Shown: in pieces, positions 35,003 to 42,808 of the stretch
Numbering within the stretch: the stretch's first letter is position 1
Layout of the letters: every line of letters starts with the position of its first letter
NCBI GenBank assembly: GCA_050185195.1
Contig: JBFWZQ010000010.1
Location: 1 to 64,000 of the forward strand
Direction of reading: 5' to 3'
Length of the DNA stretch: 64,000 nt
Source: CADEFQ01 sp050185195
Lineage (GTDB): Bacteria; Pseudomonadota; Gammaproteobacteria; Steroidobacterales; Steroidobacteraceae
Notes under the pieces: model-generated
What the model was told of the DNA's origin: nothing
Seen by the model: only the letters and a program-made list of their open reading frames with translations
The model's database searches: none
Position numbers and translations under genes: made by a program

Positions 35003-35611
35003 TCAGCGGGGCTCCTGCCCCCAGCGCGGCACGAGCGCCTGTTCGATGCCGACCTGATCGAGGATGCGCGCCACGACGAAATCGACGACGTCCGCGACAC
35101 CTGCCGGCTTGTGATAGAAACCGGGACTCGCCGGCAGGATCACGACGCCGATGCGCGCGAGCTTCAGCATGTTCTCGAGGTGGATGGCCGAATAGGGCAT
35201 CTCACGCGGCACCAGCACGAGCTTGCCCCCCTCCTTCAGCACGACATCCGCGGCGCGCTCCGTGAGGCTGCCGCTCGCGCCACAGGCGATAGCCGAGAGC
35301 GTCGCCATGCTGCATGGCGCGACCACCATCGTGCGTGGTGCACCCGAGCCGCTCGCAAGCGGCGAGGTCCATTCCTCCTCGCCATACACGCGCAACTGCC
35401 CCGGCCTTGCGCGGCAGCGCTCCGCGAGGAATCGGGTCGCCTCGGCCGCGCGCCCGGGCACCGCGCAGTCGGCCTCGGTGGCGAGTACGACGTGCGCGGC
35501 GCGTGTCAGGGTCACGTACACCGTGCGCCCGGCCTCCACGAGGCATTCGAGCAGCCGCAGGCCGTACTGCGCGCCCGACGCGCCCGTCATGGCCACGGTG
35601 ATCGCGCTCAT
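35003..35611 (-). CDS. ubiX: Flavin prenyltransferase UbiX
   Basis: UbiX makes prenylated FMN, the cofactor of the UbiD decarboxylase in ubiquinone synthesis. The 202-residue protein has MTGASGAQYGLRLLE at the start, VVAPCSMATLSAIACG, LVLVPREMPYSAIHLENML and PASPGFYH. These are the family hallmarks. It overlaps mpl by 4 bases. ubiD is not in the window. Confidence 0.95.
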   Translation of the reverse strand: MSAITVAMTGASGAQYGLRLLECLVEAGRTVYVTLTRAAHVVLATEADCAVPGRAAEATRFLAERCRARPGQLRVYGEEEWTSPLASGSGAPRTMVVAPCSMATLSAIACGASGSLTERAADVVLKEGGKLVLVPREMPYSAIHLENMLKLARIGVVILPASPGFYHKPAGVADVVDFVVARILDQVGIEQALVPRWGQEPR

Positions 35612-36987
35612 CGTCCGCCCCCCTCGTGCGCGGCGAGGCGGGCCAATACCTTGTCGTGCAACCCGCCGAAGCCCCCGTTGCTCATGATCAGGAGCTGGTC
35701 GCCGGAACGCAATCGCGAGGCAAGCTGTCCCGCGAGCGCGTCGATCCCCTGGCTGAAGTGGGCCCGCGCGCCGAGCGGCGCCATCGCCGCGACCGCATCC
35801 CAGCCGAGATCCGGCGGCGTATGGAGCCAGACCTCATCGGCGCCGGCGAGCGATGCCGCGAGCGTATCGCGGTGCACGCCCATCCGCATCGTGTTCGAGC
35901 GCGGCTCGAGCACGGCGATGATGCGGGCACCACCCACGCGCCTGCGCAGGCCGTCGATCGTCGTCGCGATGGCCGTCGGGTGGTGCGCGAAGTCATCGAA
36001 GACGCGGATGCCGGCGATCTCGCCCCGCAACTCCATGCGCCGCCTGATGCCCCTGAACGCACCTAGCGCGGCGGCGGCCACCGGCACCGGCACGCCCGCA
36101 TGGCGCGCCGCGACCATGGCAGCGAGCGCGTTGTCCACGTTGTGCGCCCCGTACAGGTCCCATTCGACGGCGGCGAGCGCCGTGCCGCGCTCGAGCACCT
36201 CGAAGTGCGACCAGTCATCGCCGCCGAGCGGGCGTGCCGACCACTGTGCCCCGTCATGGCGTGAGAAATCCTCGCGCGGCGTCCAGCAACCGAGTGCGAG
36301 CAGGGCTTCGAGATTCTGGTCGGCCCCATTGACGACGATGCGGCCCGACGCCGGCACCATCCGCACGAGCTGGTGGAACTGGCGCTGGATCGCGGCGAGG
36401 TCCGGATAGATATCGGCGTGATCGAACTCGAGGTTGCCCAGCACGAGCGTGCGCGGCCGGTAGTGCACGAACTTCGCGCGCTTGTCGAAGAACGCGGTGT
36501 CGTACTCGTCGGCCTCGATGACGAAAAACGGCGCCTCGCCGAGCCGCGCCGACGTGTCGAAATTGCCCGGCACGCCACCGACCAGGAAACCGGGCGAGAG
36601 GCCGGCGTACTCGAGTATCCACGCGAGCATGCACGACGTCGTGGTCTTGCCGTGCGTGCCGGACACCGCGATGACCCAGCGATCGGCGAGCACCGTGCGC
36701 GACAGCCATTCCGGCCCGGACACATACGGAATGCCGCTGTCGAGCAAGGCCTCGATCACCGGCACGCCGCGCGACATCACGTTGCCGACCACGACGACGT
36801 CCGGGCGCGGCTCGAGTTGCGCGGCTTCATATCCCTGCACGATCCCGATGCCGAGCGACTCGAGCTGCGTGCTCATCGGCGGATAGACGTTGCGGTCCGA
36901 ACCCGTGACGCGATGGCCGGCCGCCTTCGCGATCGCCGCGATGCCCGCCATGAAAGTGCCGCAGATGCCGAGGATATGGATGTGCAT
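35608..36987 (-). CDS. mpl: UDP-N-acetylmuramate tripeptide ligase (murein recycling)
   Basis: Mpl joins recycled L-Ala-gamma-D-Glu-meso-DAP to UDP-MurNAc. The 459-residue Mur-ligase-fold protein starts MHIHILGICGTFMAGIA, has the ATP loop SGTHGKTTT and FVIEADEYDTAFFDKR, the carboxylate-binding lysine region typical of Mpl. It is the second gene of a unit with the small membrane protein, 1 base downstream of it, and overlaps ubiX. Confidence 0.96.
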   Translation of the reverse strand: MHIHILGICGTFMAGIAAIAKAAGHRVTGSDRNVYPPMSTQLESLGIGIVQGYEAAQLEPRPDVVVVGNVMSRGVPVIEALLDSGIPYVSGPEWLSRTVLADRWVIAVSGTHGKTTTSCMLAWILEYAGLSPGFLVGGVPGNFDTSARLGEAPFFVIEADEYDTAFFDKRAKFVHYRPRTLVLGNLEFDHADIYPDLAAIQRQFHQLVRMVPASGRIVVNGADQNLEALLALGCWTPREDFSRHDGAQWSARPLGGDDWSHFEVLERGTALAAVEWDLYGAHNVDNALAAMVAARHAGVPVPVAAAALGAFRGIRRRMELRGEIAGIRVFDDFAHHPTAIATTIDGLRRRVGGARIIAVLEPRSNTMRMGVHRDTLAASLAGADEVWLHTPPDLGWDAVAAMAPLGARAHFSQGIDALAGQLASRLRSGDQLLIMSNGGFGGLHDKVLARLAAHEGGGR

Positions 36988-36988
36988 G

Positions 36989-37513
36989 TCAGGAAGCCAC
37001 CGCAGGGGGAAAGAGGCCGAGGAGCACGAGCTGGCCGACCACGACCTGCAGCAGCGCGAGGCTCACGCAGACCGGCATGGGCTGGTCGAGCGCCGAGCGC
37101 AGGATACGGCCGTTGGCAGCAATCACCCACGCGAGCATGCCGAGCCCCGCCACCGCAATCGGCACGAGCCACGCATCGTTGTCCTGGAAACGGCCCGCAA
37201 GCCAGGCGGTGGCGATCCACACCGGCGCGAGCACCGTCTGGTAGCCGAAGACCGCGGTCGACGTCTGCAGGAACCGTTCCGGCCGTGAAAACAGCCGCAG
37301 CAGCACGACATACCAGGCGAGCGTGAAGACAATGTCCACCACGAGATGCAGGTGCCAGGGCCCGGGGATCGGCGGCAGCAGCGTACTCACGAGGAAATTC
37401 ACGAGGAAATTGGCGACGACCGTAGCGGCCAGCAGGAACCCCGACGCGGGCAGCTCCTCGGGCCCACGGCGCAACAGCGCGATGTCGGTGAACAGGCGAA
37501 CGAGGCTCAACAT
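36989..37513 (-). CDS. Small multi-pass membrane protein of unknown function
   Basis: A 174-residue protein with about five hydrophobic helices (for example FLLAATVVANFLVNFLV and VCVSLALLQVVVGQLVLLG). I do not recognise the family; the size and topology resemble small Yip1-like proteins. The ATG giving MLSLVRLFTDIALL starts a cytosolic lead-in. It is transcribed into mpl and diverges from rnd. No catalytic motif is apparent. Confidence 0.75.
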   Translation of the reverse strand: MLSLVRLFTDIALLRRGPEELPASGFLLAATVVANFLVNFLVSTLLPPIPGPWHLHLVVDIVFTLAWYVVLLRLFSRPERFLQTSTAVFGYQTVLAPVWIATAWLAGRFQDNDAWLVPIAVAGLGMLAWVIAANGRILRSALDQPMPVCVSLALLQVVVGQLVLLGLFPPAVAS

Positions 37514-37616
37514 GCCTGTCGCCGCTTTCGGGCTCGTGAATCGGCTCGCATAATGGCGGATCGATTGTACGGGAGTCCCCGGGACCGTTCTGCATGTCCA
37601 TGACAGCCACCTGCCC

Positions 37617-38714
37617 ATGACCACCGCGCTCATCACGGATACGAGCGCCCTCGCCGACCTGGCCGCCGAATTGGCCACGGCACCCGCCATCGGCATCGAC
37701 ACGGAGTTCATGCGCGAGCGCACCTATCGCGCCGAGCTGTGCCTGCTGCAGGCGGCGACACCCGCCCGCTCGGTGTGCGTCGATCCGCTCGCCCTCGAAT
37801 CGCTCACGCCGATCGCGGCGGCACTCGGCACGGCGGGCCCCGTCAAGATCCTGCACGCCGCGCGCCAGGACCTCGAGGTGCTGTCGGCCGCGCTCGGCAG
37901 TGTTGGCCCCGTGTTCGATACACAGGTCGCCGCTGCGCTGGCCGGTTTTCCAGCGCAGGTGGGCTACGCCGACCTCGTGCGGCAGTTGCTCGGGCAAGAT
38001 CTCGCGAAGGCGCATACCCGCACCGACTGGTCGCGGCGCCCCCTCAGCGCCGACCAGTTGCAATACGCGCTCGACGACGTGCGCTTCCTCGCGCCCCTGC
38101 GCGATACGCTGCTCGAGCGCCTCGATGGGCTCGGCCGCACCGCCTGGCTCCTGGAGGAACTGGACACGCTCGCCGATCCGGCGGGCTTCACCGTCGACCC
38201 GGAGCAGGCGTGGCGACGGCTGAAAGGCGTGCAGGCACTCGATGCGGGCCGCCAGCGCCTCGCGAAATCGCTGGCGGCCTGGCGCGAGCGACGCGCGATC
38301 GATCGCAACCGCCCGCGAGGCTGGATCCTGGACGATGCCGCGCTCAAGGAAATCGTCGCGAGTGTGCCGCGCGATTCAACCGCACTCACCGCCATCGCGG
38401 AGCTGCCGGACGGCGTGGCACAGCGTTCGGGCGCGGAGCTGCTCGCGCTGGTTCGCGACGCGGAGATCCCGGAGCCGCCACCGCCGCTGCCGCGCCGCGA
38501 GCGACCCGATCCGGCCTGGACGGCCGCGGTGAAGCGCCTCGCGGAACTGACCCGCGAAGCGGCCGGCGAAACCGGTATCAGCGCGGAAATCCTCGCACCG
38601 CGCCGCGAACTCGAACGGCTCGCCGCGGGCGACCGGGCGGTTGGCGTGCTGAGCGGGTGGCGGCGGCGTGTGGTCGGGGAGCGGTTGCTGGAGGGGTTGC
38701 GGGCGGTGGGGTGA
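37617..38714 (+). CDS. rnd: Ribonuclease D
   Basis: A 3'-5' exoribonuclease that trims tRNA 3' ends. The 365-residue protein has the DEDD exonuclease motifs: IGIDTEFMRE, LHAARQDLEVL, and YALDDVRFL with Tyr as in DEDDy. An HRDC domain follows at about residues 205-290 and a second helical C-terminal domain after it. The start is the ATG 103 bases from the divergent membrane protein. Confidence 0.95.
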   Translation: MTTALITDTSALADLAAELATAPAIGIDTEFMRERTYRAELCLLQAATPARSVCVDPLALESLTPIAAALGTAGPVKILHAARQDLEVLSAALGSVGPVFDTQVAAALAGFPAQVGYADLVRQLLGQDLAKAHTRTDWSRRPLSADQLQYALDDVRFLAPLRDTLLERLDGLGRTAWLLEELDTLADPAGFTVDPEQAWRRLKGVQALDAGRQRLAKSLAAWRERRAIDRNRPRGWILDDAALKEIVASVPRDSTALTAIAELPDGVAQRSGAELLALVRDAEIPEPPPPLPRRERPDPAWTAAVKRLAELTREAAGETGISAEILAPRRELERLAAGDRAVGVLSGWRRRVVGERLLEGLRAVG

Positions 38715-39169
38715 GGGCGGCGGGCTACGAGCAAGCGTCGGCGGGCCGGTGAGGGAGCGGGGCCTGCGGCTCCTCACGGGTCGAGCGCCGCCTGCGGCGG
38801 TGCCCTCGTCGCGGCGGCGCCCGGCGCATGGGGTCATCAGGAACTGAGAGTTGGTTGGACGCCGGGCGCAGCTCGCCGCTCCTCGGCGCTCTCCACGCTC
38901 GTCGCCGCAGGCCCCGCTCCCGCTCCGGCCCGGCGCCAGTTGCGTGCAGCCAGCTACCCTACCTGGCCCAGGTGAGTGACTGGCCGCGGCCACGCGGCGC
39001 GCTGATTCAACCGCGGACGAGCGTGGAGAGCGCCGAGGGGCGTCGGTCAGAGCGAGGCGACCGCGACGGTGCCGGTTTCGATGGGCTCTCACGCCGAGCG
39101 CCGGCGCCCCGAGGGCACCGCCGCAGGCGGCGCTCGACCCGCGAGGAGGCGGATGAATCAGCGCGCCGC
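38715..39169. repeat. Gene-free island built from several inverted repeats
   Basis: No gene is supported here. Three long inverted pairs are exact: 38778-38808 with 39110-39140 (31 bp), 38882-38903 with 39016-39037 (22 bp), and 38994-39009 with 39154-39169 (16 bp). The second pair nests in the first, while the third crosses it. The 31-bp arms contain the palindrome CGCCGC/GCGGCG also found after murA at 487-500. The region looks like diverged copies of a mobile or repeat element in both orientations. It ends at the heptamer array next to adk. Confidence 0.85.
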
Positions 39170-39197
39170 TTGCCCGCAGCCCGCAGCACTAAGCCCG
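39170..39197 (-). repeat. Degenerate heptamer array overlapping the adk stop
   Basis: Read on the minus strand the units are CGGGCTT, AGTGCTG, CGGGCTG and CGGGCAA, the last followed by G. The first unit supplies the final codons and the stop codon of adk. Orientation is sense to adk, as for the other arrays. Confidence 0.75.
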
Positions 39198-39869
39198 CGT
39201 CGCCTCTTCCACCAGCACGCCTTCGCCGCTGCGCTCGGCGAGCGCGGCTTCGAGGCGATGGGTCACCTCTTCCATGCCGGCGTCGGCGTCGATCATGCGC
39301 AGCAGGCCCTGCGCGGTGTAATGCGCGACCAGCGGTTTCGTCTGCTCGTCGTAGACCTGCAGGCGTTTCGCGACGGTCTCTTCCTTGTCGTCGGGGCGCT
39401 GCACGAGATGCGGCGCGGCGCAGCAACCCTCCGGTGGCGGGGGCGCCGTGTGGATGTTGAAGACGCGGCCGCAGTTCGTGCAGCTGCGGCGACCCGAAAT
39501 CCGCCGGACCAGCTTGTCGTAGTCGACATCCATCTGCACCACCGCTTCGAGCGGCGTACCGAGCTCCTCGAGGAGCTGCGCGAGGCCCTCGGCCTGCGCG
39601 ATCGTGCGCGGGAACCCGTCGAGGATGAATCCGCCGCGCGCGTCGGCCTGCGCGAGGCGCTCGCGGATGATGCCGAGCATCGTCGCGTCGTCGACGAGCT
39701 TGCCCGCATCCATGATGGCCTTGGCATGCACGCCGAGCGGCGTGCCCGCCTTGACGGCGGCGCGCAGCAGGTCGCCGGTCGAGATCTGCGGCACGCCGTG
39801 ACGCTGGACGAGACGCTGGGATTGCGTGCCCTTGCCGGAGCCGGGCGCGCCAAGTAGGACGATGCGCAT
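39189..39869 (-). CDS. adk: Adenylate kinase
   Basis: Interconverts 2 ADP with ATP and AMP. The 226-residue protein has GAPGSGKGTQ, the AMP-binding STGDLLRAAV and GFILDGFPRT, and a LID with QRPDD. The LID carries Cys130, Cys133, Cys149 and Cys150. C-X2-C-X16-C fits the first three ligands of the zinc LID known from some adenylate kinases, but position 153 is Pro, so zinc binding is uncertain (His154 is next to it). The C-terminus is about 12 residues longer than E. coli Adk and its end comes from a heptamer repeat unit. It diverges from the PFK gene. Confidence 0.96.
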   Translation of the reverse strand: MRIVLLGAPGSGKGTQSQRLVQRHGVPQISTGDLLRAAVKAGTPLGVHAKAIMDAGKLVDDATMLGIIRERLAQADARGGFILDGFPRTIAQAEGLAQLLEELGTPLEAVVQMDVDYDKLVRRISGRRSCTNCGRVFNIHTAPPPPEGCCAAPHLVQRPDDKEETVAKRLQVYDEQTKPLVAHYTAQGLLRMIDADAGMEEVTHRLEAALAERSGEGVLVEEATRA

Positions 39870-39878
39870 GGGCCGCGC

Positions 39879-39907
39879 ACAGTACCGGGCGATCCCCCCG
39901 CGGTCAA
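39879..39907 (-). promoter_or_regulatory. Possible adk promoter
   Basis: On the minus strand TTGACC (39907-39902) and TACTGT (39884-39879) are separated by 17 bases and lie just upstream of the adk start. The -35 is close to consensus, the -10 is weak. The leader would be very short, a few bases only. Confidence 0.4.
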
Positions 39908-39929
39908 ATGAGCTATCCTTGGCCCGGAT

Positions 39930-41201
39930 ATGCAAAAACCCACTAAAAAGAACGCCCTATACGCGCAGTCGGGCGGGGTCTCCGCGGTGATCAATGCGTC
40001 CGCGGCAGGGGTCATCGATGCCTGCATGAAGCACCGGTCGCGGATCGGTCGCATCTATGCCGGTCGCGACGGCATCGTCGGGGCGCTCACCGAGGACCTG
40101 ATCGACGTGTCGAAGGAAAGCCGCGCGACGCTGCGCGGCCTGCGCCACACGCCCTCGGGCGCATTCGGCTCGGCGCGCTTCAAGCTGAAGGGCATCGAGC
40201 AGAACCGCGCCGAGTACGAGCGCCTGATCGAAGTGTTCCGTGCGCACGACATCGGCTATTTCTTCTACAACGGCGGCAACGACTCGATGGACACGGCGCT
40301 CAAGCTGTCGCAGATCGGCAGCGCGATGGGCTATCCGCTCGTGTGCGTCGGCGTGCCGAAAACGGTCGACAACGACCTGCCGCTGACCGATTGCTGCCCG
40401 GGCTTCGGCTCGGTCGCCAAGTACGTGGCCGTCTCGACGCGCGAGGCGGCGCTCGATGTCGCCTCGATGGCGCGCACCTCGACCAAGGTGTTCGTACTCG
40501 AAGTGATGGGCCGGCACGCCGGCTGGATCGCCGCCGCCGGGGGCCTCGCGGGCCGCGGGGCCGGCGAGCCGCCGCACGTGATCCTGTTCCCCGAGATCGC
40601 CTTCGAGCAGCAGCGCTTCCTCGAGCGGGTGAAGCAGTGCGTCACGGATTACGGCTATTGCGTGATCGTCGTCTCGGAGGGTGCGCATTACGCCGACGGC
40701 CGCTTCCTCGCCGACGCGGGCACCAAGGACGCATTCGGCCACACGCAGCTCGGCGGCGTCGGTCCGCTCGTCGCGAACATGGTGCGCGAGCACCTCGGCT
40801 ACAAGTACCACTGGGCCGTCGCCGACTACCTGCAGCGCGCCGCGCGCCACATCGCCTCGAAGGTCGATGTCGCGCAGGCGTATGCGGTCGGCAAGGCCGC
40901 CGTCGAGTACGCGCTCCAGGGCAAGAATGCCGTGATGCCCGCGATCGTGCGCAAATCTTCGAAACCCTACAGGTGGACGATCAAGGCCGTGCCGCTGGCG
41001 CAGGTCGCGAACGTCGAGAAGAAGGTCCCGCGCAACTTCATCACGGCCGACGGCTTCGGCATCACGGACGCGTGCCGGCGCTACCTCGAACCGCTCATCG
41101 CGGGCGAGGACTACCCGCCCTACCGCCGCGGCCTGCCTGACTACGTGAAAATCAAGGGTGCGCGCGTGAAGCGCAAGCTCAAGACCGACTACAAGCTCTA
41201 G
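39930..41201 (+). CDS. pfp: 6-phosphofructokinase, pyrophosphate-dependent type
   Basis: The 423-residue protein belongs to the PfkA superfamily. The phosphoryl-donor site reads GGNDSMD, with Asp at the position that is Gly in ATP enzymes, and the catalytic segment is PKTVDNDLP with Lys. Both are marks of PPi-dependent enzymes, which work reversibly near equilibrium. VMGRHAGWIA and SEGAHYADGRF are also typical. It is divergent from adk. A TATCCT hexamer at 39913-39918 gives a near-leaderless transcript. It leads into the Rieske-flavodoxin gene, the MAPEG gene and hppA. Confidence 0.92.
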   Translation: MQKPTKKNALYAQSGGVSAVINASAAGVIDACMKHRSRIGRIYAGRDGIVGALTEDLIDVSKESRATLRGLRHTPSGAFGSARFKLKGIEQNRAEYERLIEVFRAHDIGYFFYNGGNDSMDTALKLSQIGSAMGYPLVCVGVPKTVDNDLPLTDCCPGFGSVAKYVAVSTREAALDVASMARTSTKVFVLEVMGRHAGWIAAAGGLAGRGAGEPPHVILFPEIAFEQQRFLERVKQCVTDYGYCVIVVSEGAHYADGRFLADAGTKDAFGHTQLGGVGPLVANMVREHLGYKYHWAVADYLQRAARHIASKVDVAQAYAVGKAAVEYALQGKNAVMPAIVRKSSKPYRWTIKAVPLAQVANVEKKVPRNFITADGFGITDACRRYLEPLIAGEDYPPYRRGLPDYVKIKGARVKRKLKTDYKL

Positions 41202-41209
41202 GAGCGAAG

Positions 41210-42316
41210 GTGGCCGAACCGTCGACGGACTGGTTGGACGTCGGCGCAGCGCACGAGCTCGCGCGCGAGCCCGTGCGCGAAGTGGCGGCCGGTCCGGCGC
41301 GCATCGCGCTCAGTTGCATCGACGGCGTGTTCGGCGCGGTATCGGGCGTCTGCAATCACGTCGGCGGCCCGCTAGGCCAGGGCCAGCTCGACGGCGAATA
41401 CCTCGTCTGCCCCTGGCACCAGTACAAGTTCCACCGCCAGACCGGGGCCGGCGAGCCCGGCTACGAGGCCGACCGGGTGCCGTCCTATGCCGTCAGGATC
41501 GAGGACGGACGGGTCCTCGTTTCGGCGAAGCCGGTCACGAAGCGTGGCCACCTGCCCCACGCGCCGCACCCCCTCGCGCGCGAGCCGGTGCGCGCGCCCG
41601 GCCCGATCCGCATCGCCGGCATCTCGACGACGATGATGCAGCCGGGGTTCCCGCGTTATTCCACGTCGGAGGCCCTCCTCGAGGTGGCGCTGGCCCACGC
41701 ACGGAACGCACTCGGCGCCGGGACGCAGCTGATCCGCCTGCGCGACCTCGCGTTCGGTGCTTGCGAGGGCTACTACTCGCGCGCCGCGCGCGCCTGCACC
41801 TGGCCGTGTTCGATCACCGCACGCGACGCCTCGGACCAGATGAGCGTCGTCTACGAAGCGGCGGTACACTGGGCCGACGTGCTGCTGGTCGCAACGCCGA
41901 TCCGCTGGGGTGCGGCGAGTTCGCTCTACTACAGGATGGTCGAACGGATGAACTGCATCCAGAACCAGGTGACGACGGCGAACCGCGTGCTGATCCGCCG
42001 CAAGGTGGCGGCCTTCATCGTCACGGGCGGCCAGGACAACGTGCAGGCCGTGGTCGGCCAGCAACTCGGCTTCTTCGGCGAACTCGGTTTCGTGTTCCCG
42101 CCCTTCCCGTTCGTCGCGCATTCGCTCGGCTGGGACGCCGAGGACATGGAGCGCAATGTCGCCGTCGTGCGCGAGAGCGAGACGCTGCGCGAGGGCGCCC
42201 GCGCGCTGGCGGGACGCGCGGTCGAAGCGGCCGCGCAGCTCGTCGCCGGGACGGGCGCGGATCCGGCCCACCCCCTGCTCGGGTCGCGCGGCGGGCGCAA
42301 GGCGCAACGGCCATGA
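41210..42316 (+). CDS. Rieske [2Fe-2S] domain fused to a flavodoxin-like NAD(P)H reductase
   Basis: The 368-residue protein joins two redox domains. Residues about 8-110 are a Rieske ferredoxin with CNH (Cys48, His50) and CPWH (Cys67, His70), spaced C-x-H-x16-C-x2-H. Residues about 130-340 are an FMN-reductase/flavodoxin-like domain (PIRIAGISTTMM, LLVATPIRWGAASSLYYRM). Electron flow between flavin and cluster in one chain is the obvious reading. The GTG start has AGGAG 5 bases upstream. The substrate is unknown. It is coupled to the MAPEG gene by ATGA overlap. Confidence 0.87.
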   Translation: MAEPSTDWLDVGAAHELAREPVREVAAGPARIALSCIDGVFGAVSGVCNHVGGPLGQGQLDGEYLVCPWHQYKFHRQTGAGEPGYEADRVPSYAVRIEDGRVLVSAKPVTKRGHLPHAPHPLAREPVRAPGPIRIAGISTTMMQPGFPRYSTSEALLEVALAHARNALGAGTQLIRLRDLAFGACEGYYSRAARACTWPCSITARDASDQMSVVYEAAVHWADVLLVATPIRWGAASSLYYRMVERMNCIQNQVTTANRVLIRRKVAAFIVTGGQDNVQAVVGQQLGFFGELGFVFPPFPFVAHSLGWDAEDMERNVAVVRESETLREGARALAGRAVEAAAQLVAGTGADPAHPLLGSRGGRKAQRP

Positions 42317-42738
42317 ACGCGCTGTCGCCCGCGGCGATGCTGCTGCCGATGGCTGGCCTCGTCGCGCTCACCGCGATCGTCTGGGTGCGCCTCTACTTCG
42401 AACGCATCGGCGAGATGCGCGAGCGGCGCATCCGTCCGCAGGCCGTCGCCACCTCCCGCGAAATGGCCGCCACCCTGACCCGGACACAGTCGGCCGACAA
42501 CCTGCGCAACCTGTTCGAGATCCCGGTGCTCTTCTACGCGCTGTGCCTCGCGGTCACGTCGGTGGGCCTTGCCACCCCATTGCTCGTCGACGGCGCCTGG
42601 GCTTATGTCGTGTTGCGTGCCGTGCACTCGCTGATCCACTGCACCTACAACCGGGTGATGCACCGCTTCGCGACCTATGTGGCGAGCACGGCGCTGCTCT
42701 TCGTCCTCTGGGCGGCGTTCGTCGCCCGTATGGTATAG
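42313..42738 (+). CDS. MAPEG family membrane protein
   Basis: A 141-residue four-helix membrane protein of the eicosanoid/glutathione (MAPEG) family. NLRNLFEIPVLFYALC is the signature, with ERIGEMRERRIRPQ before it and IHCTYNRVMHR after it. Bacterial members are often glutathione transferases or peroxidases in the membrane, but substrates are rarely known. Its stop overlaps a TATAGT hexamer that could serve hppA. Confidence 0.88.
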   Translation: MNALSPAAMLLPMAGLVALTAIVWVRLYFERIGEMRERRIRPQAVATSREMAATLTRTQSADNLRNLFEIPVLFYALCLAVTSVGLATPLLVDGAWAYVVLRAVHSLIHCTYNRVMHRFATYVASTALLFVLWAAFVARMV

Positions 42739-42763
42739 TTCGCGGCCTTTTTTGGGGGGCCGC
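42734..42763 (+). promoter_or_regulatory. TATAGT hexamer and hairpin before hppA
   Basis: TATAGT (42734-42739) is a fair -10 element without a good -35. It is followed by a 6-bp hairpin, GCGGCC (42742-42747) and GGCCGC (42758-42763), with a T6G4 loop. The hairpin lies 45 bases before the hppA start and could be a leader element. Because the T-run is inside the loop it is not a plain terminator. Confidence 0.35.
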
Positions 42764-42808
42764 CGCCCAGCGCCGGCCAATTAAAACATTTCCGCTGGAG
42801 GTCTCCTG

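Noticed and set aside
38715..39188. Small protein genes in the repeat island
   Set aside because: Frames are short, Arg-rich and cross the inverted repeats with no start signals.
42742..42763. Terminator before hppA
   Set aside because: The T-run is inside the loop, not after the stem.
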